Positions 18,857 through 27,948 of a DNA stretch of 64,000 bases are shown here, in pieces; positions within the stretch are counted from its first letter, which is position 1; each line of letters starts with the position of its first letter. The stretch lies in the NCBI RefSeq assembly GCF_030730205.1, contig NZ_JANQVQ010000074.1, forward strand, positions 15,504 through 79,503. The letters are read 5' to 3'. The stretch is from Paraglaciecola sp. Its GTDB lineage: Bacteria; Pseudomonadota; Gammaproteobacteria; Enterobacterales; Alteromonadaceae. Position numbers and translations under genes: made by a program. Under the pieces are notes generated by a model. It made no database searches, was not told the DNA's origin, and saw nothing but the letters and a program-made list of their open reading frames with translations.

Positions 18857-19306
18857 ATGCCAACAGAAAAAACAACAAAAACACTTGGTTTACTCGCGCT
18901 TGCAGGTCTTACTCCTTATATAGAGAAAGACGGCGAAGAGTATATGAACGATAAGCAAATGGAGCATTTTCGTTTATTGTTGAAAGCTTGGCGTGATCAA
19001 CTACGTCAGGAAGTCGACCGTACTGTTCATCATATGCAAGATGAAGCGGCTAATTTCCCCGATCCTGTGGATAGAGCAGCACAAGAAGAAGAATTCAGCT
19101 TAGAACTACGCACCCGTGATAGAGAGCGTAAGTTGATTAAAAAAATCGAAAAAACCTTAAAACGTATTGAAGAAGACGATTTTGGTTTTTGCGATGCTTG
19201 CGGAATCGAAATCGGCGTACGCCGCTTAGAAGCGAGACCTACAGCTGATTTATGCATCGATTGCAAAACAATGGCTGAAATTAAAGAAAAACAGCTGCAA
19301 GGTTAA
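18857..19306 (+). CDS. dksA: RNA polymerase-binding transcription factor DksA
   Basis: DksA inserts a coiled coil into the RNA polymerase secondary channel and, with ppGpp, retunes rRNA and amino-acid promoters. 149 residues. The coiled-coil tip acidic motif [15 protein letters not shown] is intact, and the C-terminal zinc finger has all four cysteines (CDACG and CIDC). The segment [22 protein letters not shown] also fits. The start ATG follows TTTAGGAGAA, a strong ribosome site. Followed by gluQ, as in enterics. Confidence 0.98.
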   Translation: MPTEKTTKTLGLLALAGLTPYIEKDGEEYMNDKQMEHFRLLLKAWRDQLRQEVDRTVHHMQDEAANFPDPVDRAAQEEEFSLELRTRDRERKLIKKIEKTLKRIEEDDFGFCDACGIEIGVRRLEARPTADLCIDCKTMAEIKEKQLQG

Positions 19307-19317
19307 TCCTGCCGCCG

Positions 19318-19358
19318 GTAGTGTCCGTGTTGCAAGATGGCAGCACGGCCACCACTAC
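19318..19358 (+). terminator. Stem-loop between dksA and gluQ (terminator/attenuator candidate)
   Basis: Nested arms GTAGTG (19318-19323)/CACTAC (19353-19358) and CCGTGTTGC (19325-19333)/GCAGCACGG (19340-19348, one G-U pair), around a six-base loop. No long T-run follows. In Shigella flexneri a terminator between dksA and gluQ is known to limit gluQ expression; this hairpin has the same position. Confidence 0.6.
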
Positions 19359-19378
19359 ATAACTTCTGTGCATCTTAT

Positions 19379-20293
19379 ATGCCTACTTTGCCCCCTCAAC
19401 ACACGTCTAATTATGTCGGACGTTTTGCGCCTTCGCCATCCGGCCCATTGCACTTTGGTTCTTTAGTTACTGCCTTAGGCAGTTATTTACAGGCTAAACA
19501 ATCACAAGGTAAATGGCTTGTTCGTATAGAAGATATTGACCCACCCAGAGAAGTCGCTGGTGCCAGTGAGCAAATTCTAAATACCTTGGCGCAACACGGT
19601 CTGAATTGGGACGATGAGCCTGTTTTTCAGAGTCAGCGTTCGGCGTTATATCGCCAAAAAATCGCCTGGTTGCTTGAGCATAACTATACCTACTTTTGTG
19701 ATTGTACTCGTGCTGAGTTGGCAGCGCTTGCACCAAAAACCTTGTGCTGTTGTGCGACACAGTCAAATTTTAAAAAGCATGCCGCTATACGCTTCAAAAA
19801 TAGTAAGCATATTAAGACCTACTTTGATGAAATACAGCAAGAGGTAAGCCATCGCGATAGCGAGGTGCAATTTGCCATTAAACGCAAGGACGGTTTATTT
19901 GCCTATCAACTAGCAGTCGTAGCAGATGATATTGCTCAGGGCATCACCCAGGTCGTACGTGGTGCTGACTTATTGCACGCCACCTTTTATCAACTTGCCT
20001 TGTACCAGGCGTTTGGTCATAAGCCACCGTCATTTGCCCATTTACCCCTTGTACTAAGCCCAAATGGTAGCAAGCTCAGCAAGCAAAATCATGCGCCCGC
20101 TATTGATAACCAGCAAGTTGAGTTGAATCTATTTCATGCTATGTGCTTTTTGGGTTTATCACCGCCAAAATCTTTGCAAACTACAACAGTTAAAGAGATC
20201 TTAAATTGGGGCATAAACGCGTGGCAACTCAGTGCAGTACCGCCTGAAGTTGCCTGCAATGACAATAGAATTAAGGCGTTATACAGTATATGA
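19379..20293 (+). CDS. gluQ: Glutamyl-Q tRNA(Asp) synthetase
   Basis: GluQ-RS is a truncated glutamyl-tRNA synthetase paralog that attaches glutamate to the queuosine base of tRNA(Asp), not to a tRNA 3' end. From the ATG at 19379 it is 304 residues. Evidence: GRFAPSPSGPLHFGSLVTAL (class I HIGH equivalent), IEDIDPPREV, a zinc-site cysteine cluster (CDCTRAEL and following CCC), and KMSKS equivalent SKLSK. The frame is open to an earlier ATG at 19337, but that codon sits in the loop of a strong hairpin and adds non-conserved residues. The anticodon-binding domain of canonical GltX is absent, as expected. Confidence 0.93.
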   Translation: MPTLPPQHTSNYVGRFAPSPSGPLHFGSLVTALGSYLQAKQSQGKWLVRIEDIDPPREVAGASEQILNTLAQHGLNWDDEPVFQSQRSALYRQKIAWLLEHNYTYFCDCTRAELAALAPKTLCCCATQSNFKKHAAIRFKNSKHIKTYFDEIQQEVSHRDSEVQFAIKRKDGLFAYQLAVVADDIAQGITQVVRGADLLHATFYQLALYQAFGHKPPSFAHLPLVLSPNGSKLSKQNHAPAIDNQQVELNLFHAMCFLGLSPPKSLQTTTVKEILNWGINAWQLSAVPPEVACNDNRIKALYSI

Positions 20294-20323
20294 TTAGCGC
20301 CGATTTTTCGACTTAACTCAGTC

Positions 20324-20340
20324 AAGGAGTACAGCTCATT
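20324..20340 (+). promoter_or_regulatory. Shine-Dalgarno and AUU start codon of pcnB
   Basis: AAGGAG at 20324-20329 lies eight bases upstream of ATT at 20338-20340. Reading from that ATT gives M-I-S-R-V, which lines up with the E. coli PcnB start M-F-T-R-V. E. coli pcnB is known to start at a non-canonical AUU. No in-frame ATG lies near this ribosome site. Confidence 0.75.
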
Positions 20341-21744
20341 ATTTCTCGAGTCATCGACAAGGTAAAAGATGCTTTGCGCGGCAAAGCTGTGGTTCAACCA
20401 GCCAAGCTAAGTGTTGCGATAGTGCCTCGTGCCGATCACCCCATTTCCCGCGACGATATTAGCGAAAACGCACTTAAAGTATTGTATCGCCTGCACAACG
20501 CTGGATATCAGGCTTATCTGGTGGGGGGTTGTGTGAGAGATTTACTTTTAGGTAAAGAGCCAAAAGATTTTGATGTCACCACTAATGCTACGCCCGAACA
20601 GATCAAAGGTTTGTTTCGTAATTGTCGTTTAATCGGCCGCCGTTTTCGTTTGGCACACATTGTTTATGGTAGAGAAGTGATAGAGGTTGCGACATTTCGT
20701 GGCCATCATCAAGACAGCGATGATACGAATGATGAAGACAGTGCCAACACTTCTGATTTGAGTAAACAAAGTGACCATGGTCAGTTATTACGTGATAACG
20801 TTTTTGGTAGCATTGAAGAAGATGCCCAGCGCCGAGATTTCACTATAAACGCCATGTATTACAACATTGCTGACTTCTCGATCAGCGATTTTGCAGGTGG
20901 TATGGCGGCGATAAAAGCCAAAGAAATTGCTCTCATTGGTGACCCAGAGACCCGTTACCGTGAAGACCCAGTGCGCATGCTGCGTGCAGTGCGATTTGCA
21001 GTTAAATTGAATATGCGTATCAGTGATAAGAGCGCCAAGCCTATTAAAGAGCTCGCGCCCTTATTAGGCAATATTCCAGCAGCACGACTGTTTGAAGAAG
21101 TGCTGAAGTTATTGCTTTCAGGCCAAGGTTTAGCGACCTATCGTTTGCTGGACACTTATGATTTATTTGAGCCTTTGTTTCCGCAACTTGGCCCACTGCT
21201 AAGTGATAAAAATAGCCGAGAAGTGCGCTTTGTTGAACAAGTGCTGACCAACACGGATAATCGAATTAATACCGGCCAACGGGTCACCCCCGCGTTTATT
21301 TTTGCCGCTTTTTTATGGTATCCCCTAGAAGAACGTTGTCAGCAGTTGATGGTTGAAGGGGGCTTAACTCATTTTGATGCCTTCAACTTGGCATTAAATG
21401 ACGTACTGCATAAACAAATTCAGCGCATCATGATTCCTAAACGGTTTAGCATGCCCATTCGCGAAATTTGGCAGTTGCAGCTCCGATTATCCAAACGTTT
21501 TGGTCGTCGTGCTTATCAGATGCTCGAAAATCCTAAGTTTCGTGCGGCCTATGACTTTTTGTTGTTACGGGCTGATGTAGAAGGCGGCGCCTTACTTGAA
21601 TTAGCTGAATGGTGGACAGAATTTCAATCTGCCGACGAACAAGGGCGTAAAAATTTACTGGCAGACTTACGGAAAGCGGAAGGTTCAGCCCCAGCAACTA
21701 AACGTAAACGTCGCTATCGCGCAAAGCCGAAGAAAGCTGAATGA
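20338..21744 (+). CDS. pcnB: Poly(A) polymerase I
   Basis: PcnB adds 3' poly(A) tails to RNAs and so promotes their decay; it also controls plasmid copy number through antisense RNA turnover. 468 residues from the inferred AUU start. The nucleotidyltransferase head carries [24 protein letters not shown] (GG and DxD), RRFRLAHIV and RRDFTINAM, followed by the RNA-binding neck with [15 protein letters not shown] and a basic C-terminal tail ([12 protein letters not shown]). The latter features separate poly(A) polymerase from CCA-adding enzyme. A later in-frame TTG at 20374 has no good ribosome site. The end overlaps the folK start by four bases (ATGA). Confidence 0.95.
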   Translation: MISRVIDKVKDALRGKAVVQPAKLSVAIVPRADHPISRDDISENALKVLYRLHNAGYQAYLVGGCVRDLLLGKEPKDFDVTTNATPEQIKGLFRNCRLIGRRFRLAHIVYGREVIEVATFRGHHQDSDDTNDEDSANTSDLSKQSDHGQLLRDNVFGSIEEDAQRRDFTINAMYYNIADFSISDFAGGMAAIKAKEIALIGDPETRYREDPVRMLRAVRFAVKLNMRISDKSAKPIKELAPLLGNIPAARLFEEVLKLLLSGQGLATYRLLDTYDLFEPLFPQLGPLLSDKNSREVRFVEQVLTNTDNRINTGQRVTPAFIFAAFLWYPLEERCQQLMVEGGLTHFDAFNLALNDVLHKQIQRIMIPKRFSMPIREIWQLQLRLSKRFGRRAYQMLENPKFRAAYDFLLLRADVEGGALLELAEWWTEFQSADEQGRKNLLADLRKAEGSAPATKRKRRYRAKPKKAE

Positions 21745-22238
21745 TAGACGTATACCTTGGCTTAGGCAGTAATCTTGCTGAGCCTAGTCTGCAAATTAGT
21801 CGTGCCTTAGAAGCTTTGGCGCATCTTGGTCAAACTACGGTTTTGCGCTGTTCTAGTTTGTACGCCAGTCGTCCCATGGGGCCGTCAGATCAACCAGATT
21901 ATGTGAATGCTGTTGTGCACCTACAAACTTTGTTGACGCCAGTGAGCCTATTGGCGGCTACGCAGAAGATTGAATTACAGCAAGGTAGAGTGCGTAAAAA
22001 TGAGCAATGGGGGCCGCGCACACTGGACATTGATATATTATTGTACGGCAATGAAATTATTAATTTACCGCAATTGGTGGTGCCACACTATGGTATGAAA
22101 GTACGAGAGTTCGTGCTTTATCCTTTGCTTGAGATTAGCCCTAATCTGCGATTGCCTGATGGCGAAAATGTCACGGATGTCATTAAAAACTGTCCTCTTA
22201 ACGGTCTCTGTGTTTTGTCTTGTGCCCCCCCTTTCTAG
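21741..22238 (+). CDS. folK: 2-amino-4-hydroxy-6-hydroxymethyldihydropteridine pyrophosphokinase
   Basis: HPPK transfers pyrophosphate from ATP to the pterin in folate synthesis. 165 residues with the family marks YLGLGSNL at the start, [40 protein letters not shown] (the HPPK signature) and [16 protein letters not shown]. It overlaps the end of pcnB by ATGA, so is translationally coupled. The arrangement pcnB-folK-panB-panC is the enteric one. Confidence 0.97.
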   Translation: MIDVYLGLGSNLAEPSLQISRALEALAHLGQTTVLRCSSLYASRPMGPSDQPDYVNAVVHLQTLLTPVSLLAATQKIELQQGRVRKNEQWGPRTLDIDILLYGNEIINLPQLVVPHYGMKVREFVLYPLLEISPNLRLPDGENVTDVIKNCPLNGLCVLSCAPPF

Positions 22239-22322
22239 ATATTCACAGAAAAGTCAGTATAGTTTCATGCATAAATTTCTTATAAAACCCAGATTGTACG
22301 CCCTAAGATTGGAGCAAATTTT

Positions 22323-23117
22323 ATGAAAAAGGTCACGACTTCAAGCTTATTGAAGATGAAGCAAGATAAGCAACGTATCAGTGCCTTGACGGCTTATGAT
22401 GCAAGCTTTGCTAAATTGTTTGATGAGCAAGGTATAGACATTATGTTAATCGGTGACTCCTTGGGCATGGTCTTGCAAGGTGGTGATGATACCTTAGGCG
22501 TTACTATCGCTGATATTGCTTATCACACAAAAGCGGTGCGCCAAGGCACGCAGCGCGCCTTTGTTATTGCCGATATGCCTTTTATGTCTTATGCCTGTGC
22601 CGAGCAAACTTATATGAATGCAGCACAGTTAATGGCAGCAGGTGCAAGCATGGTTAAGCTTGAAGGTGGAACGTGGTTACTTGACACCATCAAAGGTTTG
22701 GTTGAGCGTGGTGTTCCTGTCTGTGGTCATCTGGGTTTAACGCCGCAGTCAGTGCACGTTTTTGGTGGTTTTAAAGTGCAGGGCCGTGAAGACTTACAAG
22801 CTGAAAAAATATGTGATCAAGCCAAAGAATTAGAACGAGCTGGTATACAATTATTAGTCCTTGAGTGTGTGCCATCAAGTTTGGCTGAACTTATTGCTAG
22901 CAGTCTCAGTATACCTGTTATTGGCATAGGTGCTGGCAACCTAACTGATGGGCAGATACTGGTTATGCATGACATGCTAGGGATCAGCGCCAATTACATG
23001 CCTAAGTTTTCAAAAAATTATTTACAGTCAAGCGGGGATATTCGCCAAGCTGTCAGTGATTATATACGTGAAGTACAGGAGGGTGTTTTCCCCTCTAGCG
23101 AGCATAGTTTTAATTAG
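22323..23117 (+). CDS. panB: 3-methyl-2-oxobutanoate hydroxymethyltransferase
   Basis: First committed enzyme of pantothenate synthesis: it adds a hydroxymethyl group from methylene-THF to alpha-ketoisovalerate, giving ketopantoate. 264 residues. Motifs: [25 protein letters not shown] (metal Asp), [10 protein letters not shown] (metal Asp), VKLEGG, and [16 protein letters not shown]. Located between folK and panC. The ribosome site GGAGC lies before the ATG. Confidence 0.98.
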   Translation: MKKVTTSSLLKMKQDKQRISALTAYDASFAKLFDEQGIDIMLIGDSLGMVLQGGDDTLGVTIADIAYHTKAVRQGTQRAFVIADMPFMSYACAEQTYMNAAQLMAAGASMVKLEGGTWLLDTIKGLVERGVPVCGHLGLTPQSVHVFGGFKVQGREDLQAEKICDQAKELERAGIQLLVLECVPSSLAELIASSLSIPVIGIGAGNLTDGQILVMHDMLGISANYMPKFSKNYLQSSGDIRQAVSDYIREVQEGVFPSSEHSFN

Positions 23118-23126
23118 GAAAGGTTG

Positions 23127-23975
23127 ATGCAGATTATTAGTGATATTCCGGTTTTAAGAGAGCAACGAAGGGAATGGCAAGCCAGTGCTAAAGTCATTGC
23201 CTTTGTACCCACCATGGGAAACTTACACCAGGGGCATCTAAATTTAGTACGAGAAGCTAAAAAACACGCTGATATCGTTGTGGTTTCAATCTTTGTTAAT
23301 CCCATGCAGTTTGGACCTGATGAGGACTTAGATGCATACCCGCGGACACTCAATGATGATGCGGCAAAGCTAGAAGCCTTAGACGTCAGTGTTTTGTTTG
23401 TACCAAAGGTCAGTGATATTTATGCCCGAGGACTAGAGCAACAAACCTTTGTTGAAGTACCGGGTATTTCATACATGATCTGTGGGGCAAGCCGTCCTGG
23501 ACATTTTCGTGGTGTGGCTACCATCGTGTGTAAATTATTTAATATGGTGCAACCGAACTTGGCCTTTTTCGGTGAAAAAGACTTTCAACAATTGCAAGTT
23601 ATCAAAGCCATGGTCACTGACTTATCAATGAACCTACAAGTGATTGGTGTGGCTACCACCAGAGAATCAGATGGTTTAGCGATGAGCTCAAGAAATCAAT
23701 ATCTAAATGCCGAGCAACGTGCTTTAGCACCAATATTGTACGAGCAACTAACTATAATTGCTTCTGCAATTGAACAGGGCCGTAGAGATTTTTCAATGCT
23801 GGTTAGTCTGGGTAAACAACATCTTGCTGAGCTGGGTTTTAATCCTGACTATATTGAAATTCGCAATGCAGAAAACCTACTGCCACCTGGGCACGAAGAC
23901 ACTCAATTAGTGATTTTGGCCGCGGCATTTTTAGGCAAAACCCGTCTTATCGATAACATCCAAATCCAACTATAA
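23127..23975 (+). CDS. panC: Pantothenate synthetase
   Basis: ATP-dependent ligase joining pantoate and beta-alanine. 282 residues from the ATG at 23127, which sits after AGGAAAGG; a TTG one codon earlier is less likely. Motifs: [15 protein letters not shown] (HIGH-like nucleotide loop), [27 protein letters not shown] and the MSSRNQYL segment. Beta-alanine would come from the convergent PanP. Confidence 0.98.
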   Translation: MQIISDIPVLREQRREWQASAKVIAFVPTMGNLHQGHLNLVREAKKHADIVVVSIFVNPMQFGPDEDLDAYPRTLNDDAAKLEALDVSVLFVPKVSDIYARGLEQQTFVEVPGISYMICGASRPGHFRGVATIVCKLFNMVQPNLAFFGEKDFQQLQVIKAMVTDLSMNLQVIGVATTRESDGLAMSSRNQYLNAEQRALAPILYEQLTIIASAIEQGRRDFSMLVSLGKQHLAELGFNPDYIEIRNAENLLPPGHEDTQLVILAAAFLGKTRLIDNIQIQL

Positions 23976-23992
23976 AGCCCATTCATCAAGTA

Positions 23993-24019
23993 AAAAAGCA
24001 GGTAATTAACCTGCTTTTT
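23993..24019. terminator. Bidirectional terminator between panC and panP
   Basis: Perfect 11-bp stem AAAAAGCAGGT/ACCTGCTTTTT with a five-base loop. It has an A-run on one side and a T-run on the other, so can work on both strands. The minus-strand panP stop codon lies inside it (24006-24008). Confidence 0.85.
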
Positions 24020-25625
24020 GATGTTTAGCGCAAAGCTTATTCCAAATTTTAGTTTTGCTGGCTAAGGCGAGTTGCTCATCCAAGATATTTTGTAAATCTA
24101 GCTCGGTGGTTAAAGGGTTGGCAATCACAACCCTAAATACCGTAATCGCTTGAGTATTGTATTTTTCTGTTTGTAAACGGGTGCGTGATACAAAGGATTT
24201 ACCTGCCTCACGCTGCTGTTTTTGAATCACAACGTTGAGTTGATCAAGTTCAAGATTTACGGCGCTGGCCAATTGCGGCATACGATTTAACTTATCTTGT
24301 AGCGCTTCTGGATTCAGGCGATAGGTTAATAACGACAGGGTGGGAGCAGTGATAAGCTCAAAATCAGGATTTGATTGGATCATGCGAGCAAAGGTTTTAG
24401 CTTTTTCAATACTCTGGTCAATTAATAACTCGTAGCCTTTACGTCCAAAAATATGCAAAGAAGCGTAAACCATCATTGCCATACCATTGCGTGACCCTTC
24501 AAGGGTTGTTGCCCCTAAGTCTTTCGAGCCCGCACGAAGAATGTACTGGGCATGATGGCGCACGGCATTGCTATCGTTTGGATCTTTAAATAACACCATG
24601 CCTGCGCCCATAGGCACATACATTTGTTTATGCGCGTCTATCGTAACTGAATCAGCGCGCTCAATCCCTTTTAATAAGGTGCGATAGGTGCGAGAGAACA
24701 GTGTTGCGCCACCCCAGGCGGCGTCTACATGAAAGTGACAACCTAATTCGGCAGCGACATCGGCTAATTCGTCTAATGGATCAATGTGACCTGTTTCAGT
24801 AGTGCCTGCAATACCGACAATAGATAATATTTTATTGCCTTCAGCTTGATACTGTTTGCCCACCGCTAACGCTTTTTCAGCGGATAATCGCTGGGTAGGA
24901 CAATCTATAGTCAGTAATTGTTCACGACCTAAACCAAGCAAATCAACAGACTTAGACAGCGAGTAGTGGCCCCGTCTTGATGACAATACGCCCATCTTTT
25001 TAATGCCGTAATGTTGTAAGCCTGCTGCTAAGCCTTCATAAGCGACACCACGAAATTGCGGAGTAGCGGGTAGCGCTTTGTTTCTAGCCACCCAAAGTGC
25101 AGTGACGTTTGCAATCGTGCCGCCAGAACAAAAGGCGCCTAAAGCGTGATTAGCACTGTGTAAATAAGTTCGATAAAAGTCACTCGATTGGCCATAAACC
25201 AACTCATGCATCATGCCCAAGACTTGACGTTCAAGAGGCGTAAAGGCTTTAGAGGTTTCAATTTTTACGAGGTTTTGATTAAGGCCCACCAGTAACTTTG
25301 CTAATGGCAAATGAAAATAAGGTAGAGCGGAGGTCATATGACCAATGAAGGTCGGAGAGTAAGTATTAACAGAATTAGCCACCAATTTATCTAACAAATT
25401 GGCCGCATGCTCAGATACAAATTCTGGTTGTTCAGGTACCGCATATTCGGCAAAGTTTTTTTCTATTTGCTCTAGCGATTTTACTGATGTAACAACGTGC
25501 TGAGACAAAAAACCGGCAAGGTTGTCTGACAGATGCTGTTCAATTTGGGCTAACTTAGAACTCTTACCTTCAGGCATAGTAAAAACCTTGTAGAGGTGTT
25601 CTAAACTGACTTCGGCTTCACCCAC
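24006..25625 (-). CDS. panP: PLP-dependent aspartate 1-decarboxylase PanP
   Basis: Group II pyridoxal-phosphate decarboxylase of 539 residues. The PLP lysine lies in SVTIDAHKQMYVPMGAG; FHVDAAWGG and GIAGTTETGHIDPL are the cofactor-binding segments. Its position next to panBC and its length match the PanP group described in Vibrio and other marine gammaproteobacteria, where it makes beta-alanine from aspartate and replaces the pyruvoyl enzyme PanD. No panD is seen here. Glutamate or other amino-acid decarboxylation is possible on sequence alone; the context favours aspartate. Confidence 0.87.
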   Translation of the reverse strand: MGEAEVSLEHLYKVFTMPEGKSSKLAQIEQHLSDNLAGFLSQHVVTSVKSLEQIEKNFAEYAVPEQPEFVSEHAANLLDKLVANSVNTYSPTFIGHMTSALPYFHLPLAKLLVGLNQNLVKIETSKAFTPLERQVLGMMHELVYGQSSDFYRTYLHSANHALGAFCSGGTIANVTALWVARNKALPATPQFRGVAYEGLAAGLQHYGIKKMGVLSSRRGHYSLSKSVDLLGLGREQLLTIDCPTQRLSAEKALAVGKQYQAEGNKILSIVGIAGTTETGHIDPLDELADVAAELGCHFHVDAAWGGATLFSRTYRTLLKGIERADSVTIDAHKQMYVPMGAGMVLFKDPNDSNAVRHHAQYILRAGSKDLGATTLEGSRNGMAMMVYASLHIFGRKGYELLIDQSIEKAKTFARMIQSNPDFELITAPTLSLLTYRLNPEALQDKLNRMPQLASAVNLELDQLNVVIQKQQREAGKSFVSRTRLQTEKYNTQAITVFRVVIANPLTTELDLQNILDEQLALASKTKIWNKLCAKHQKAG

Positions 25626-25767
25626 ACTTGTAACCCTAACTGAAAATTTTCAAGGGGCGAACTTTACCTCAAAATCCTTCACAGACCAATAGTCCGCCCG
25701 CCAAATAGACGCTTGGCTAATCAGGAAGTCCTGCTATATTGTAGGAAAAACAACAATTAAGGTCAGT

Positions 25768-26481
25768 ATGCAAGTATCTCATGTTATTAGAGATTTTAGT
25801 TTGGAGCAGGTCGTTCCGTATTTTCAGCCCATTCTCGACTTACATAACAATACCGTGTGGCGCTATGAATGTTTAGCCCGCTTTATCAACATAGAACAGC
25901 AATCTTTTGTGCCTACTGAGCTTTTATACTTGGTCGAGCGTCGTCATTCAAAAGCAAAATTGACCTATAACATTTTTAATGGCAGTGCTAATTACTTTCG
26001 TTACATCAACATGGCGTGGAGCATTAATCTTAGCTTGCAAGATATGCTCGACCCTGAGATGGCTGAGTTTGTTCAAAATCAATTACAGGACTATCCCAAT
26101 CCTACCCGTATTTCGATTGAAATAGCCGCCAAAAACGCAGTTGAAAACCCACAGTTGTTCAATGAATTTGCGGGCTTATTTAAAGCCTTAAATATTAGTC
26201 TTACCTTGGATCAGCTAGATCCTTTTGATGTAGACCTGACGCACTTACTCAATTTACCTGTAGAGGCCATTAAAATTTCAGTGAGAGACATTAAAAAATC
26301 ACAGACGGATGGTGTGCTATCACAGGCCTTGCAGGCTTTTATTTTGCTGGCGGAACAAAACCAGATTACTTTAATTGCTGAACATCTTGAGCAACAAAAT
26401 GAGCTCGAGTTAATTCAGCAATGGGGTTTTCAGTACGCTCAAGGGTTTTATATCAGCCTCCCCAAATCTGAAATAGAATAG
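25768..26481 (+). CDS. Degenerate stand-alone EAL-domain protein
   Basis: 237-residue soluble protein with the EAL fold but not the EAL active site. The signature appears as YECLARF instead of E-A-L-L-R; the DDFGTG loop is replaced by DQLDPFDVD; the KxD motif reads KIS; and the late E-G-V-E motif reads AEHLE. The IEIA segment and the closing YAQGFYIS are recognisable. Without the metal ligands c-di-GMP hydrolysis is unlikely. It may bind c-di-GMP or a protein partner. Monocistronic, tail-to-tail with the next gene, with no gap. Confidence 0.8.
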   Translation: MQVSHVIRDFSLEQVVPYFQPILDLHNNTVWRYECLARFINIEQQSFVPTELLYLVERRHSKAKLTYNIFNGSANYFRYINMAWSINLSLQDMLDPEMAEFVQNQLQDYPNPTRISIEIAAKNAVENPQLFNEFAGLFKALNISLTLDQLDPFDVDLTHLLNLPVEAIKISVRDIKKSQTDGVLSQALQAFILLAEQNQITLIAEHLEQQNELELIQQWGFQYAQGFYISLPKSEIE

Positions 26482-27147
26482 TTAATCTTGTAATAAATTG
26501 GCGAGTAATTGCCAACTAGATTGACCACTGTGCCAATACTTTCGTTCGAAAGGGGTCATTGGGGTGTCAGCTTTATATGCTTGGGTGGATGCTTTGATTC
26601 CTGCGACTTTTAGGGCCAATTTAAACTCTTCAATGTATAGCTGCCAATTGCTTCGTACTTCAAGTTGACCTGCTAATTTAAGGATGTCAGGAAAAGCTGA
26701 GGAAGCATACCAACGATTCTGCAATTGAGAGGATTTAGGGTAGGGATTAGGGTACAAAATAAAGTGTTTGGATAACTGCCAACCTTCAAGAACCGCTAGT
26801 CTCCAAAAATCATGTAAATCCGCTCTCACTAATAAATAATTACTGCTATCTCCGGCATAGGAGTGATGTTTGTCGATTCTGGCGGCGGATTTATCTATGC
26901 CGATAATTTTTGCATGAGGGTGGGCGCTAGCGATCAGACTCGTACTTTCACCTACACCACAGCAAGAATCAAATATCAATTCGCCTTGCCATGGGCCCAA
27001 CCACTCTTTGGTAGTCATAAACGCTGCCTGCGTATGAGCAGACAGCGGCTTGAGTGAGTGGCTATTTAAATATTTCTCTACTACTTTTTGCAGATTTTGG
27101 TGCACACCTGCTTGATTGGTGTCGATACTGCGAGCTAGTTTTTGCAT
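26482..27147 (-). CDS. TrmB-like SAM-dependent methyltransferase
   Basis: 221 residues, resembling tRNA (guanine-46-N7) methyltransferase TrmB but divergent. The SAM-binding region is FDSCCGVGESTSLIASAHPHAKIIGIDKS, where TrmB has EIGFGxG. The catalytic region reads ILYPNPYPKSSQLQNRW, against FPDPWPKxRHxKRR in TrmB. The Asp to Asn change and the loss of the arginine-rich stretch argue for a paralog with a different or reduced activity. No symbol is given. Start codon upstream of MQKLARS; convergent with the EAL gene. Confidence 0.75.
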   Translation of the reverse strand: MQKLARSIDTNQAGVHQNLQKVVEKYLNSHSLKPLSAHTQAAFMTTKEWLGPWQGELIFDSCCGVGESTSLIASAHPHAKIIGIDKSAARIDKHHSYAGDSSNYLLVRADLHDFWRLAVLEGWQLSKHFILYPNPYPKSSQLQNRWYASSAFPDILKLAGQLEVRSNWQLYIEEFKLALKVAGIKASTQAYKADTPMTPFERKYWHSGQSSWQLLANLLQD

Positions 27148-27177
27148 AACTACAACTATTGTGACCGTAAAATGATA

Positions 27178-27948
27178 TTAACTGCGAATGCCCACACCGC
27201 GATTGATTAATGAATAAGCGACACTTAGTAGTATGACATTAAAGCCTATTAATAAACCCAGCGACACGTATTGATTCACGTCAGATACGCCTAAAAATCC
27301 GTATCTAAAACCATTCACCATATACACAATGGGATTGGCTTTACTTACCCATTGCCACAATTCAGGCAACATAGACAACGAATAAAACACGCCGCCAAGG
27401 TAGGTGAGCGGGGTTAAAATAAAGGTTGGTATAATACTAATGTCGTCAAAGCTATTGGCAAAAATCGCGTTGATAAGCCCTGCCGTAGCGAACAGCACTG
27501 CGGTTAATATTAGGGTGATAATGATAAAGGCTAAGTTATGTATTTTGATATCGACAAAAAATAAAGATACTGATGTGACAATAATGCCGATTAGCAAGGC
27601 TCTGGCTACACCACCACCGACAAATCCCGCAATGATGACCCAGTTAGGCACGGGCGCTACCAGCATTTCCTCAATATTATGTTGAAATTTGGCACTATAA
27701 AACGACGAGCATACATTGGAATAAGAGTTTGTAATGACCGCCATCATGATGAGACCAGGCACAATAAACTCCATGTAACTAAACCCGCCCATTTGACCGA
27801 TGCGGCTGCCAATGAGGTTACCAAAAATAACAAAATACAGGCTCATTGTAATCGCAGGGGGTAGCAGGGTTTGTACCCAAATACGTAGGAAACGCGTACA
27901 TTCTTTAATCCAAATGGTGCGTAAAGCGACAAAATTACGATTAGCCAT
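27178..27948 (-). CDS. yadH: ABC-2 type transporter permease YadH
   Basis: Inner-membrane permease of 256 residues with six predicted helices and the ABC-2 signature region (FSYMEFIVPGLIMMAVITNSY, then SPLTYLGGVFYSLSMLP). Partner of the upstream ATPase, overlapping it by eight bases. The gene pair matches E. coli yadG-yadH in order and in sequence feel. The exported substrate is not known. Confidence 0.92.
   Translation of the reverse strand: MANRNFVALRTIWIKECTRFLRIWVQTLLPPAITMSLYFVIFGNLIGSRIGQMGGFSYMEFIVPGLIMMAVITNSYSNVCSSFYSAKFQHNIEEMLVAPVPNWVIIAGFVGGGVARALLIGIIVTSVSLFFVDIKIHNLAFIIITLILTAVLFATAGLINAIFANSFDDISIIPTFILTPLTYLGGVFYSLSMLPELWQWVSKANPIVYMVNGFRYGFLGVSDVNQYVSLGLLIGFNVILLSVAYSLINRGVGIRS

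Noticed and set aside
18543-18884. 113-codon minus-strand frame over the end of sfsA and the start of dksA
   Set aside because: It is antisense to two certain genes and covers the dksA promoter; composition is not protein-like.
19337-19378. Earlier ATG for gluQ
   Set aside because: It lies in the loop of a strong hairpin, lacks a ribosome site, and adds 14 residues not typical of GluQ.
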